Source: Pelomonas sp. Root1237 (lineage in GTDB: Bacteria; Pseudomonadota; Gammaproteobacteria; Burkholderiales; Burkholderiaceae_C). Taken from it: a DNA stretch of 64,000 nucleotides. The notes below the pieces were generated by a model. The model made no database searches. It was given only the letters and a program-made list of their open reading frames with translations, and was not told where the DNA came from. Both the position numbers and the translations under genes were made by a program. Position 1 is the first letter of the stretch. Each line of letters begins with the position of its first letter. Of this stretch, positions 9,665 through 18,769 are shown in pieces. The stretch covers positions 19,528-83,527 of the forward strand of contig NZ_LMDK01000003.1 in the NCBI RefSeq assembly GCF_001425055.1. The letters are read 5' to 3'.

Positions 9665-10327
9665 GTGAAGATTCGCTGGAAGCGCATGCGCGCAACGGTC
9701 ATCGGCATTGCGACGCTCGGCATGATGCTCGGCACCACGCACGCCCAGGACAAGGAGGTCGGCACCGCGCCATCCGTCGCAGCGGCCACCGACTTGCCGC
9801 CATGGCTGCGCCGTGGATTGCCTGGCCCGGGCCACGCCATGCTTGCGCCGCTGGCGGGTATTTGGCGCGTGCAGATGGGTGTCTATGCCACGCTGGGCCG
9901 AAGCGCCGACGCACCGCCGATCACCTCCGACGACTTCGTCACGCGCCGCGAATGGGTGGCCGGCGGCCGCTACCTTGAGGACACAACCGAAGGCACGTTG
10001 GAAAAGTCACGCTATTGGCGCCGCGGCTGGCTGGGCTACGACAACATGGCTGCGCGCTACGAATGGGTCACCATTGACGAGGCGAACGCCGGGATGATGC
10101 GTTATGTCAGCCGCACGGGGTCGGGGCCGCAAACAAGCATTGACCTGTTCGGCACGTTCGTGGATCAAGGCGTCGCGGGCGAAGCTTTCGTTGGCAAGAC
10201 GGTCCCGATGCGCACGGCGATACGCATCGAAGGGCAGGACCGTCACGTCATCGAGCTCTACTTCACGCCACCGGGCCGCAAGGAGGCGCTGGCTACCCGC
10301 GCGATCTACACGCGAACCGCACCGTGA
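9665..10327 (+). CDS. Secreted DUF1579-family protein
   Basis: Protein of 220 residues with an N-terminal signal peptide (MKIRWKRM, then a hydrophobic stretch ending at GTTHA-QD). The mature part resembles DUF1579 proteins: LAGIWRVQMGVYA, a REWVAGGRYLED motif, a GWLGYDN motif and alternating beta strands to the end. The function of that family is not established; a lipocalin-like beta-barrel fold is plausible. The start is GTG with GAAAGGGA just upstream. The stop overlaps the GTG of the following MFS gene (GTGA), so it is the first gene of a four-gene operon with an exporter, an AraC-type regulator and a tautomerase. Confidence 0.8.
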   Translation: MKIRWKRMRATVIGIATLGMMLGTTHAQDKEVGTAPSVAAATDLPPWLRRGLPGPGHAMLAPLAGIWRVQMGVYATLGRSADAPPITSDDFVTRREWVAGGRYLEDTTEGTLEKSRYWRRGWLGYDNMAARYEWVTIDEANAGMMRYVSRTGSGPQTSIDLFGTFVDQGVAGEAFVGKTVPMRTAIRIEGQDRHVIELYFTPPGRKEALATRAIYTRTAP

Positions 10328-11532
10328 GCCGGCAGCCCGACGCGCGCGCCGCACTGGTCGTGCTGGCGGTGGGAGCCTTCGTCTTCGGCACCGCAGAGTT
10401 TGTCATCGTCGGCGTGCTGGACCTGGTTGCGCGCGACCTGGGCACGTCGATCAACAGCGCCGGCTATATGGTGATGGCCTATGCGCTGGGCATCGCGATC
10501 GGCGGCCCCGTTGCAACGACGCTGACCACGCGCCTGGAGCGGCGCTCCGTGCTCGCGCTGTCGTTGGCGGTGTTCGTCACATTCAACCTCATCGTGATCG
10601 TCTCGCATGAGCTCGGTCTGCTTCTGGTCGCGCGCTTCGTGCCCGGCGCCATGCACGGGCTTTTCGTTGGTGCCGCCTCCGTGGTTGCGGCTGGGCTCGT
10701 GCGTCCTGAGCAGCGCGGCCAAGCCATGGCGATGGTCTTCGGCGGCGTGGCCGTTGCCACCGTACTGGGCGTACCGCTGGGGACGTGGGTGGCGCAGGCG
10801 ACGGGCTGGCGCACGGCCTTCGCGGCTATCGTCGCGTTGGGTGCCGCGGCCTGTGTCGCAACGCTGTGTTTCGTGCCGCGCTCGAATGTTCGCCTTGCTG
10901 ACCCGTTCGGGGTGCAGGTGCGCGCCGCCTTCGCGCCGCGCGTGCTGGCGTTGCTGGGCGTGGCCGCGCTGCTGATGGGCGGGCAGTTCAGCGCTTTCAC
11001 CTTCATCGCGCCGTACCTGAAGCAGGTCAGTGGCGCAGCGGACGCGACGATCAGCGTTTATCTGCTCGCTTACGGCGTTGCCAGCGCCGTCGGCATGTTT
11101 GCCGGCGGGCGTCTTGCGGACCGCGATGCTGGCCTCACGCTGGTGGCGGCGAACGTGGTGCTGGTGGCCGTGCTCGGTCTGTTCTACCTCTTCGGTTCGA
11201 GCCCGATGGTGGCGTTGATCGCGCTTGCTGCCTGGGGCCTGGCGGGTTTCGGCATGGTTCCGGCGATCCAGTTGCGCGTGGTGGCGCTGGCGGGCCCTGG
11301 TGCCGACCTCGCCGCAGCCCTCAGCGCCTCCGCAGTCAATGCCGGCATTGCAGCAGGATCACTGGCCGGCGGCGTGGCGTTGGCGCGTTTGGGCGTCGAG
11401 GCGCCGATGCAGATGGCGCTGCTGCTGTGTGCGCTCGCGCTGCCCGCGACCTGGTCGACCCGGCGCCTTGCCGTACCGAAAGACCCCGTCTTACGCTCAC
11501 CCGGACAGCCCGCGCACACTCGGCCGCCATGA
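10324..11532 (+). CDS. MFS transporter, AraJ/YdhP-like (DHA1 drug-H+ antiporter type)
   Basis: Inner-membrane transporter of 402 residues with about 12 hydrophobic segments. The N-terminal AVGAFVFGTAEFVIVGVL segment and the GVPLGTWVAQATGWR motif in the middle of the first half are typical of AraJ/YdhP-like exporters of the DHA1 family. The GTG start overlaps the previous stop codon, and the TGA overlaps the ATG of the AraC-type regulator. The family exports small molecules such as arabinose, drugs or purines. The substrate here is unknown, but neighbouring tautomerase and regulator genes suggest export of a small toxic or aromatic compound. Confidence 0.88.
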   Translation: MSRQPDARAALVVLAVGAFVFGTAEFVIVGVLDLVARDLGTSINSAGYMVMAYALGIAIGGPVATTLTTRLERRSVLALSLAVFVTFNLIVIVSHELGLLLVARFVPGAMHGLFVGAASVVAAGLVRPEQRGQAMAMVFGGVAVATVLGVPLGTWVAQATGWRTAFAAIVALGAAACVATLCFVPRSNVRLADPFGVQVRAAFAPRVLALLGVAALLMGGQFSAFTFIAPYLKQVSGAADATISVYLLAYGVASAVGMFAGGRLADRDAGLTLVAANVVLVAVLGLFYLFGSSPMVALIALAAWGLAGFGMVPAIQLRVVALAGPGADLAAALSASAVNAGIAAGSLAGGVALARLGVEAPMQMALLLCALALPATWSTRRLAVPKDPVLRSPGQPAHTRPP

Positions 11533-12482
11533 ACACCCACCGGGATAATCCAGGGCCCCCCGACCTCGACCTGCTGAACCCCGTTCTGCAGGACCTGCGG
11601 CTGGTGCGTGCGTCGTACTGCCGTACCGACATGACGGCGCCGTGGGGCCTGCAGATTCCGCGTCAGGATGGCGTGTGCTTCCATTTCGTGGTTGAGGGTG
11701 GATGCTGGCTGAGGCTGCCGTTGCAAGAACCCTTCTGGATTGGTCCGGGCGACGTGGCCTTGCTGCCGCGTGGCACCGGCCATGCGATCACCGACGCGCC
11801 CACGACGCCCGCCCGGCCGCTGGAAGAGTTCGACCAGGATTCGACCGGTCCCACCACGCACAACATGCGTGCCGGCGGTGGTGGCGCGCGTTCACTGATC
11901 GTCTGTTGCGCGCTCGAATTCGACGAACCCGCCGTGCATCCGCTGACCCAGTTGATGGACGAGGTGCTGGTGCTGCGGCGTACTGAGGCGAGTGACCCTG
12001 TACTGCCTACGTTGTTGTCCTTGATGGCCGCCGAGGTGGCGGCGCAGCGCGTCGGCGCCGCAACGATGATGACGCGGCTCGCCGATGCCGTGGTCACGGC
12101 CATGGTGCGTGGCTGGGCCGAGACCCACGCGGGAGACCTGAAGGGTTGGCTGGCCGGTGCGCGCGACGCACCGATTGGCCGCGCGCTGGCGGCGATCCAT
12201 CACCAACCGGGTCATCTCTGGTCGGTCGTGGCGTTGGCGAAGATCGCCGGCTTGTCGCGTTCGGCCTTCACCGAGCGCTTCACTGCCGCTGTCGGCCTGT
12301 CTCCGGCACGCTATATCGCGCACTGGCGTATGCACGTGGCCGGCGCGTGGCTCCGTCATGGCCGCCTGACCGTCGCGGACATCGCACAGCGCCTGGGCTA
12401 TGAGTCTGAAGCTTCTTTCAGCCGCGCATTCAAGCGCCTCTTCGGCGTACCACCGGGAAGGCTGCGCTGGCGGGCCGGCTGA
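11529..12482 (+). CDS. AraC-family transcriptional regulator with cupin_6 N-terminal domain
   Basis: DNA-binding regulator of 317 residues. The N-terminal half is a cupin-like ligand domain (FHFVVEGGCWLRL, IGPGDVALLPRGTGH), as found in AraC regulators that sit next to MFS exporters. The C-terminal half has two HTH motifs: WSVVALAKIAGLSRSAFTERF, and LTVADIAQRLGYESEASFSR followed by AFKRLFGVPPGR. The ATG lies in the ATGA overlap with the MFS stop codon at 11529-11532. It probably controls its own operon in response to the substrate of the exporter, though no operator could be identified. Confidence 0.9.
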   Translation: MNTHRDNPGPPDLDLLNPVLQDLRLVRASYCRTDMTAPWGLQIPRQDGVCFHFVVEGGCWLRLPLQEPFWIGPGDVALLPRGTGHAITDAPTTPARPLEEFDQDSTGPTTHNMRAGGGGARSLIVCCALEFDEPAVHPLTQLMDEVLVLRRTEASDPVLPTLLSLMAAEVAAQRVGAATMMTRLADAVVTAMVRGWAETHAGDLKGWLAGARDAPIGRALAAIHHQPGHLWSVVALAKIAGLSRSAFTERFTAAVGLSPARYIAHWRMHVAGAWLRHGRLTVADIAQRLGYESEASFSRAFKRLFGVPPGRLRWRAG

Positions 12483-12538
12483 CGCCGCCGGCCGGCGCGG
12501 CAATTCACTTTGTTGCATTGCTAAACACAGGAGACACG

Positions 12539-12934
12539 ATGCCCATCATCAACGTCAAAGTCAGCGCGACGCCGTCGCCGGAAATGAGCGCCCGCATCGC
12601 CAGCCTCCTGCTCGAGAAGACGAGCCGCATCCTCAAGAAGAAGCCCGAGCTCACCGCCATTGCCATCGAATACGTCGACCCTCACCATTGGATCGTCGGA
12701 GGCACTTCGCTGGCGGCGCAGCAAAAGAGCAGCTTCTATTTCGACATCAAGGTTGTCGACGAGACCAACACAAAGGCTGAGAAGGCGCTTTACGTGTCCG
12801 AGGTATTCGAGGCCTTTTCGCAATTGCTCGGCAAACTGCATCCGGAAAGCTATGTCTACGTGCAGGATGTCCGGCCAACAGCCTACGGGTACGGAGGTCT
12901 AACGCAGGAGTACCGGTTCCAGCACGGGGCGTGA
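12539..12934 (+). CDS. Tautomerase (4-oxalocrotonate tautomerase superfamily)
   Basis: Protein of 131 residues starting MPIINVKVS, so Pro-1 after methionine removal would be the catalytic base of the tautomerase superfamily. The body has a beta-alpha-beta pattern with EYVDPHHWIVGG and a C-terminal SYVYVQDVRPTAYGYGG strand. It is about twice the length of classical 4-OT monomers, in line with longer members that form smaller oligomers. The start is supported by a CAGGAGA ribosome-binding site 4-10 nt upstream. It lies 56 nt after the AraC-type gene, so it is probably the last gene of the operon. The substrate is unknown. Confidence 0.85.
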   Translation: MPIINVKVSATPSPEMSARIASLLLEKTSRILKKKPELTAIAIEYVDPHHWIVGGTSLAAQQKSSFYFDIKVVDETNTKAEKALYVSEVFEAFSQLLGKLHPESYVYVQDVRPTAYGYGGLTQEYRFQHGA

Positions 12935-13138
12935 TCGCTCCGGAATACACGAGATGGTGGCAGGCAGGTGTGTGGTGCCGCTCGGTGAGTTCTATCACCT
13001 CCAGAAATATGTCTGCAACGCCCCGTCGGACGTGTCGCATGGCGTCCCAGTCATTGTTGGTCGCAAGCAGCGCCCGCGCCGCACGGCCTGCGCGCCGGCG
13101 CCCGGCACGCTTTTGTCCGGCACGCGATGTCCTGCGTC

Positions 13139-13744
13139 TCAAGCCTGGCCTTCGGCCTGCAGGGCCGCCTGGACCTCAGGGCGCTGGCGCGTTCGCGCCT
13201 GGTGGGCCGCCAGGTTCTCCAGGCCCGCGATGTCCACGCCGACGCGGCCGGCCCAGCCGGTGATCACGAACAGGTAGGCGTCGGCCACGGTGAAGGCCTC
13301 GCCCATCAGGTAGGACTTGCCGGCCAGTTGCTGGTTTACCCAGCCAAAGCGATCGAGCAGTTTCTTCTTGAAGATCGGCCTGGCCTCTTCGGGCAGGGCC
13401 GGATTGAACAGCGGCGAGAAGCCTTTGTGCAGTTCGCTGCCGACGAAGGCCAGCCATTCCTGCACGCGCGTGCGTGCCAGGGTGCCGGCCGGTGGCAGCA
13501 GGCCTCGGTCGGGCGCGCGTTCGGCCAGGTACTGCACGATGGCTGCGTTCTCAGTGATGCGCTGGCCGTCGTCCAGTTCCAGCAGCGGGACATAGCCGCG
13601 CGAGTTGATGGCGTAGTAGTCGCTGCCATCGAGCAGTTGGTGGGCCTTCAAATTGACCTGCACGGTTTCGGCGGTCAGGCCTGCTTCCAGCACCACGATG
13701 TGTGGGCACAGCGAACAGGCGCCAGGGGCGAAGTAGAGCTTCAT
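13139..13744 (-). CDS. Glutathione S-transferase (beta-class GstA-like)
   Basis: Cytosolic enzyme of 201 residues. The N-terminal thioredoxin-like domain begins MKLYFAPGACSLCPHIVV, with the serine/cysteine pair of bacterial beta-class enzymes. The glutathione-site motif GYVPLLELDDGQRITENAAI (about 50-70) follows, then an all-helical C-terminal domain with SYLMGEAFTVADAYLFVI. The start is set by AAGGAGA a few nt upstream; a longer in-frame start at 13777 lacks this support. The gene faces the end of the preceding plus-strand operon. The stretch 12935-13138 between the two stop codons holds no recognisable gene. Confidence 0.93.
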   Translation of the reverse strand: MKLYFAPGACSLCPHIVVLEAGLTAETVQVNLKAHQLLDGSDYYAINSRGYVPLLELDDGQRITENAAIVQYLAERAPDRGLLPPAGTLARTRVQEWLAFVGSELHKGFSPLFNPALPEEARPIFKKKLLDRFGWVNQQLAGKSYLMGEAFTVADAYLFVITGWAGRVGVDIAGLENLAAHQARTRQRPEVQAALQAEGQA

Positions 13745-13834
13745 GGAAAGGTCTCCTTGCGAGCGAGCGTGAGCCATGCAGGCTAATCCAATCGCTTCAG
13801 TCGTTCAAACCTCGAGGATTGCCGGGTGAGGGCA

Positions 13835-13851
13835 GGGCGCGCAACGCGCCC
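13835..13851 (-). terminator. GC-rich hairpin downstream of the REC-HTH-kinase gene
   Basis: A perfect 7-bp inverted repeat, GGGCGCG-CAA-CGCGCCC, begins about 23 nt after the stop codon of the minus-strand fusion gene. It has no following T tract, so it is at best a weak or Rho-assisted terminator between that operon and the GST gene. Confidence 0.35.
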
Positions 13852-13874
13852 GCCCGGACCATGCCGCCGCTCAA

Positions 13875-15683
13875 TCAGTCAGCGCCTGCCGTGGGCGGCC
13901 ATTGCAGGCCGAGCTGCTCTCCGATATGGGCCCGCAGCGCTTCCAGGGACACAGGCTTGGTCAGGAACACGTTGACGCCGGCCTGCAGGCAGGTGGCACG
14001 GTGCTCGGCGGTGGCCGAGGCCGAGACCGCGATCACGGGCACGGTGGCCAGCTCGGCGTCCCGCCGCAGCCGGCGCGTGGCTTCCACGCCGCCGACAGAC
14101 GGCATCATGCTGTCCATCACGATCAGGTCCGGCCGGAAGCTCCTTGCCGCCGCCAGCAGTTCGCTGCCATCGCTGGCCTGCGCCACTTCGAAGCCGGCGT
14201 TGGTGAGGAAATCGCACATCAGCGTGCGGTTCGCCGCCACATCGTCGACCACCAGCACGCGTCGTGGCGGCCCCGCGTAGCGCGCCACGCCGGGCACCCT
14301 GCGAGGCGCGGCCTCCGCCCGCTGCGCTATTGGCAACGGCAGCTCCACGCGAAACCGGGAGCCGCGCCCGAACTCACTGCTCACCTGCACTTGTCCGCCC
14401 ATGTCATTCACCAACGCGCGGGTGATCGCGAGCCCCAGCCCCGTGCCAGCACTGCGGTGCTGCACGTCGCCCACCTGCTCAAAGGGCTTGAAGATGCGTT
14501 CCATGTCATCGGGGCGCATGCCGACACCGGTGTCCTCGATATCCAGCCGCAGCAACACCTGCCCGGGGCCAGTCGGCTCGGCACGGGCGCGCAGCGCTAC
14601 CGTGCCGGTGTCGGTGAACTTGATCGCATTGCCCAGCAGGTTCAGCAGCACCTGGCGCAGCCGGCGCTCGTCGGCCAGCACGGCCTCGGGCAAGCCCTCA
14701 CCGGCCTCGAACACGAAGGCCAGACGCTTCTCGTCTGCCTTCACCCGCATGAGGTTCACGACCGTCTGCAGCAGGCCGGTCAGGTGCACCGGCTCCGGGT
14801 TCAGGTCCGTGCGACCGGCCTCGATGCGCGCCAGGTCGAGGATGTCGTTGATCAGCGCCAGCAGGTGCTGCCCGCTCTGGTGGATGGTGTCCAGGCCGCG
14901 CGCCTGGCGCGCGCTCAGGCCGCCCTCCATGGTCAGCAGTTGCGCGTAGCCGAGGACGGCATTCAGCGGTGTGCGCAGCTCGTGGCTCATGCCGGCGAGG
15001 AACTCGCTCTTCGCGCGGTTGGCCGCTTCGGCTGCGTGCCGGGCGGCGCGCTCGGTCTGGAGCATCCCGCGCTCGAGTTCGATCGTCGCGGCATGCGCGC
15101 GATCCCGGGCATCCAGCTTCGACAGGGTGCTTCGCACCTGGCTTTCGACCGCCTCCTCGCTGAGCGCGAGCACCCTGGCGATCTCGGTGTAGGCGTTGCC
15201 CTGAGCGATGAATCGCAGGACGCTGATCTCCGCCGGCGTGAGGTTGTCGTCGATGATCTGCTCGGCCAGTTCAAATGACCCTTCCGACGGAAGCGCGTGG
15301 CGGCCGGCGTGCACGGCGCGGATGGCGTCGAGCAGCTCCTTGTGCAAGGCGTTCTTCAGAAGGTAGCCGCGCGCGCCGGCTTGCAAGGCGCGCTGCGCCT
15401 GAGCGTCGCCGGCGTAGGTGGTGAGCACGATGATCCGGGCTTCGGGAAACTCGGCCCGGATCGCGCCGATCGCGTCGAGCCCGCTCATGCCGGGCATCTG
15501 CAAGTCCATCAGCGTGACGTCCGGGCGGTGCGCGCGGAATTGCTGAATCGCTTCGCGTCCGTTCGCCGCTTCCGCCACGAGGGCCATGTCCGGCTCCACG
15601 GAAAGCAGCATCGCGATGCCCTGCCGCACGATCGGGTGATCGTCGACGCAGAGAACCTGGATGCGGGTCAGATCTTCGGTCAT
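13875..15683 (-). CDS. Fusion of LuxR-type response regulator and hybrid histidine kinase (REC-HTH-HisKA-HATPase-REC)
   Basis: Protein of 602 residues with an unusual order of domains. Residues 8-125 are a NarL-type receiver (acceptor D60 in TLMDLQMPG, K110). Residues 148-208 are a LuxR/GerE-type helix-turn-helix (LTPAEISVLRFIAQGN, then LALSEEAVESQVRSTLSKL). A coiled coil leads into HisKA with H234 (GMSHELRTPLN), HATPase (DTGVGM, GTGLGLAI) and a C-terminal receiver with D524 (IVMDSMMP) and K576. No membrane segment is present. The ATG overlaps the stop of the upstream propeller kinase by 4 nt, so the N-terminal receiver is presumably phosphorylated by that kinase. The open frame continues upstream of this start, but only antisense to the neighbouring kinase. 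A compositional join of a NarL regulator to a kinase is a real single frame here, with no frameshift visible. Confidence 0.93.
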   Translation of the reverse strand: MTEDLTRIQVLCVDDHPIVRQGIAMLLSVEPDMALVAEAANGREAIQQFRAHRPDVTLMDLQMPGMSGLDAIGAIRAEFPEARIIVLTTYAGDAQAQRALQAGARGYLLKNALHKELLDAIRAVHAGRHALPSEGSFELAEQIIDDNLTPAEISVLRFIAQGNAYTEIARVLALSEEAVESQVRSTLSKLDARDRAHAATIELERGMLQTERAARHAAEAANRAKSEFLAGMSHELRTPLNAVLGYAQLLTMEGGLSARQARGLDTIHQSGQHLLALINDILDLARIEAGRTDLNPEPVHLTGLLQTVVNLMRVKADEKRLAFVFEAGEGLPEAVLADERRLRQVLLNLLGNAIKFTDTGTVALRARAEPTGPGQVLLRLDIEDTGVGMRPDDMERIFKPFEQVGDVQHRSAGTGLGLAITRALVNDMGGQVQVSSEFGRGSRFRVELPLPIAQRAEAAPRRVPGVARYAGPPRRVLVVDDVAANRTLMCDFLTNAGFEVAQASDGSELLAAARSFRPDLIVMDSMMPSVGGVEATRRLRRDAELATVPVIAVSASATAEHRATCLQAGVNVFLTKPVSLEALRAHIGEQLGLQWPPTAGAD

Positions 15684-18600
15684 TCGCCGACCTCGCTGGG
15701 TGCGAACTTCTTGTGGAGGAACCACGATCGAGCCGGTACTGGCCGACTGTACGCCTGCGAGCTGGGCGCACTGAATACCACTTCCGTTCCTGTCCCCGGG
15801 CCGCTGCGAACCGTCAGCTTGCCACCGACGAGCTCGGCGCGCTCCCGCATGCCGCTCAACCCGAAGTGCCCTTGTTTTTCGCCCGCGTGCAGCACTTCCG
15901 GGTCGATCCCCTTGCCGTCGTCGCGAACCCGTACGCACAGCTGCCGCTCGTCGTAGCCAATCTCGACCTGGATCTGCTTTGCATCAGCGTGGTGGAAGGC
16001 GTTGCGCAGCGCCTCGCCGGCGATGCGGAAGGTCTCGTCGCGCACCAGCGGATGCAGAGCTTGCGGCGTTCCCTGCACTTCGACATGCGCCGATGCCGCG
16101 TGACCGCTCTCGTTCGCCAGATCCTCGGCGAGCGCCCGCAAGGCGTCCGCCAGGTTGTTGGTCTCCAGCGCCGAGGTCCGCAAGCCCTGCACGGTGTCGC
16201 GGCCCTCCGTGATCGCCTCGGCTGCATGGTCGATGGCGCCCGCAAGGATCTGCCTCGACTCGCGCGGGCGATCAGGCAGCAGGTTGAGCGCGGCCTGGAA
16301 CTGCAGCAGCAGCCCGTGAAAACGCTGCAACAGGGTGTCGTGCAGGTCGCGAGCGATGCGCGTGCGTTCGGCAATACGCGCCTCCAGCGTCGCCTCCAAC
16401 TGCCGATGCAGCCGCCGGATGCGCATGTGCAGCCGGAGTTGGAAAGCGCTCCATGCCAGGCCGATGAGCAGGACTGCGCCGGCCAGGCGGAACCAGGTGG
16501 TTTGGTAGAAGGCCGGCGGAATGGCGAACTCGAGCTGCGCGCCTTCCTCGTTCCACACGCCGCTGTTGTTGGACGCCTTCACGTGGAAGCGATAGTTGCC
16601 GGGCGGCAGATTGGTATAGGTGGCCTGGCGCCTGTCGACGGCCTCCTGCCAATCGTTGTCGTGCCCCTCCAGCCTGTAGCGAAAGCGCGTGCTCTTCGGG
16701 TCAACCAGGCTCAGCGCGGTGAACTCGATCGTCATGTCGCGGACCAGCGGGGGCAGACGAAGGCCGTTCTCGACCGCATAGGGCTTGTGGTCGGCGAGCA
16801 GAGCTTCGATGTGAACCGGCGGAGGCAGCGGGTTGAAGGGCAGGTGGTCGGGGGCGATCACCTGGACGTCTGCGCCCGACACAAACCAGAGCTTGCCGTC
16901 CGGCCCTTTCGCCACGGGAGGGTTGAAGTAGGCCGGCGTGAGCGCCAGCAGCGGCACGCCATCCGCGGCGCCCCAGACCTTCGTGGCGACCCGGCGGCTC
17001 GGGTCGGCGATCCAGGCAGCCAGGTCATCACGCAGAACCCGCACGAGTCCGCAGGACGCATACATCCACAGCGACCCGTCGTCGTCCAGCGTCGACCAGT
17101 GCACCGTGTTGCAGGGCAGGCCGTTGCCGACCGTGAGCGTGGCGACGCGGCCATCCTTGATCCGACTGAGGCCCCCCTCTTCGGTGGCAGCCCAGACCGC
17201 TCCTTCGGCATCGAGCCGGAGACCGGCGACGTGGCCCGCGCCCAGCCCTTCGGCGGGCGTGTAGGCGGCCTGGACCTTGCCGTCCTTGAAATACAACACC
17301 CCACCGTCCTGCCAGAAGGACAGCCACAAGCCACCTCGGTCGGCGACGACGACCTTGGCCTGTTGCCGGCGACCGAGCGCGGCCCACGGGATGTTCTCGG
17401 CGAATCGGCCCTTGTGCAGCCGTGCAAGGCCATCGTTGCCTGAAAGCCAGAGGTCGCCCGCCCCGTCCCCCGTGATGGAATAGATCTCTTTGCTGGGCAC
17501 ACCGCTGACGGCGACGAAGCGGTCGTTCGCAAAGTAGGCGAGGCCACGGCCCGTGCTCACCCAGAGTCGCCCCTCGGCGTCCTGGTGCAGGGACTGCACC
17601 CTGGCGTCGGGCAGGCCGTCGCGTTCCCTGTAGACGGTCGGTCTCGCGCCCTTCCATCGGGCCAGTCCATCGCCGGTTGCCACCCAGACGCTGCCGTCCG
17701 TCGTGGCCAGCACAGACTTCGTGCCGTCATTGGGCAGCCCTTGTTGCAAGGAGAGGGTGGTGACAGGCAGCTTTCGGAAGCGGTCTATTCCCTTCTCGCT
17801 GCCGAACCAGATGTTGCCCTCGCGGTCTTGGAAGAGACTGCAGGCGATGTTCCCGGAGAGGCCGTCTGCCCGGGTGAACGCGTCGGCCTGGCCCTCCTGC
17901 AAATGGAGGATCCCGTGGCCTTCGGTTCCGATCCAGAGTCCGCCATCGCGGTCCCGCAACAACTTGTTGGCCTTGACGTCGCGGTCAGAGAGCCACTCAT
18001 CGGGCTTGGCAGCGCTTCGCATCGGAGCAGGCACCAACCTGTCGCCGTCGATGCGCTGGATTCCTGCGCCACGGATGCCAATCAGGAGCTGTCCATCGGC
18101 GGTCGTGCTCAGGTCGCCCACTCGCACGCCTGGCGTCTCGAATCGTTGCGGCGTCCCGGGCTTCCATCGCCAGAGGCCCGAGTCCGCACCCACCCACAGC
18201 GCCCCGGATTTGTCTTCGGCCAGGCTCCAGACGAACTGGCCAAACCCGCCTTCGGGCATGGAACATTGGGCCTGACCTGCGCGGATGGCGCACAGCCGTC
18301 CCTGTTCGCCCAGCAGGCCGGCCCAGACCGTTCCGTCGCGGTCCTCGAACAACGACGTCACGAACCCGTTGGGGATCTGCGGATAACGGGTCAGCTCGAT
18401 GCCATTCCAGCTGACCAGGCCATTGAAGGTGCCAATCCAGAGCGTGCCGTCGCGGGAAACCAGCAGGGCGTAGGGATTGCTTGGCAGCGACTGGCCTCTC
18501 GGTGGTTGCCAGGGAACGAACCGAAGGCCGTCGAAGCGAAACATGCCAAATGACCCACCGACCCAGAGATATCCGTCTGGGGTTTGTGCCATCGCAAAGA

Positions 18601-18769
18601 CGAGGCCCAGCAAGGCGCCGTCCCGAGCCGTCCATGAGGTGTGCGCGTATTGGGATACCTGCAGGGGAGGATCGAGCGCGAGGGCAGGGGATGGCGAGGT
18701 GAGCAGAGCCAACGCCAGGAGCAGACCCGGCAGGAAGTGTCTCTGACGCTGGCCTTCCAGTTGCCCCAC
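15680..18769 (-). CDS. Two-component sensor kinase with periplasmic beta-propellers and Y_Y_Y domain (NarX/HisKA_3 type)
   Basis: Membrane sensor of 1029 residues. A signal peptide (FLPGLLLALALLTSPSPALA) is followed by many regulator-propeller repeats of the form DGxLWIGT or DGxVWVAT (about 50-640). A Y_Y_Y domain follows (about 670-740, with FRYRLEGHDNDWQEA and YTNLPPGNYRFHVKASNNSG), then one membrane helix near 755-775. HisKA_3 has H810 in ARDLHDTLLQRFHGLL, and the HATPase ends GHFGLSGMRERAELVGG. The start is GTG with AAGGAATTCA upstream. The propeller sensor class is often linked to detection of polysaccharide breakdown products. The partner regulator is the overlapping REC-HTH-kinase gene. 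The ligand is not known. Confidence 0.93.
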   Translation of the reverse strand: MGQLEGQRQRHFLPGLLLALALLTSPSPALALDPPLQVSQYAHTSWTARDGALLGLVFAMAQTPDGYLWVGGSFGMFRFDGLRFVPWQPPRGQSLPSNPYALLVSRDGTLWIGTFNGLVSWNGIELTRYPQIPNGFVTSLFEDRDGTVWAGLLGEQGRLCAIRAGQAQCSMPEGGFGQFVWSLAEDKSGALWVGADSGLWRWKPGTPQRFETPGVRVGDLSTTADGQLLIGIRGAGIQRIDGDRLVPAPMRSAAKPDEWLSDRDVKANKLLRDRDGGLWIGTEGHGILHLQEGQADAFTRADGLSGNIACSLFQDREGNIWFGSEKGIDRFRKLPVTTLSLQQGLPNDGTKSVLATTDGSVWVATGDGLARWKGARPTVYRERDGLPDARVQSLHQDAEGRLWVSTGRGLAYFANDRFVAVSGVPSKEIYSITGDGAGDLWLSGNDGLARLHKGRFAENIPWAALGRRQQAKVVVADRGGLWLSFWQDGGVLYFKDGKVQAAYTPAEGLGAGHVAGLRLDAEGAVWAATEEGGLSRIKDGRVATLTVGNGLPCNTVHWSTLDDDGSLWMYASCGLVRVLRDDLAAWIADPSRRVATKVWGAADGVPLLALTPAYFNPPVAKGPDGKLWFVSGADVQVIAPDHLPFNPLPPPVHIEALLADHKPYAVENGLRLPPLVRDMTIEFTALSLVDPKSTRFRYRLEGHDNDWQEAVDRRQATYTNLPPGNYRFHVKASNNSGVWNEEGAQLEFAIPPAFYQTTWFRLAGAVLLIGLAWSAFQLRLHMRIRRLHRQLEATLEARIAERTRIARDLHDTLLQRFHGLLLQFQAALNLLPDRPRESRQILAGAIDHAAEAITEGRDTVQGLRTSALETNNLADALRALAEDLANESGHAASAHVEVQGTPQALHPLVRDETFRIAGEALRNAFHHADAKQIQVEIGYDERQLCVRVRDDGKGIDPEVLHAGEKQGHFGLSGMRERAELVGGKLTVRSGPGTGTEVVFSAPSSQAYSRPVPARSWFLHKKFAPSEVGE

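Noticed and set aside
13875..15683. Two genes joined by a sequencing error at the HTH-HisKA junction
   Set aside because: The frame is continuous with sensible linker and coiled-coil residues on both sides of the junction, and the minus-strand reading shows no alternative start with a ribosome-binding site for a separate kinase.
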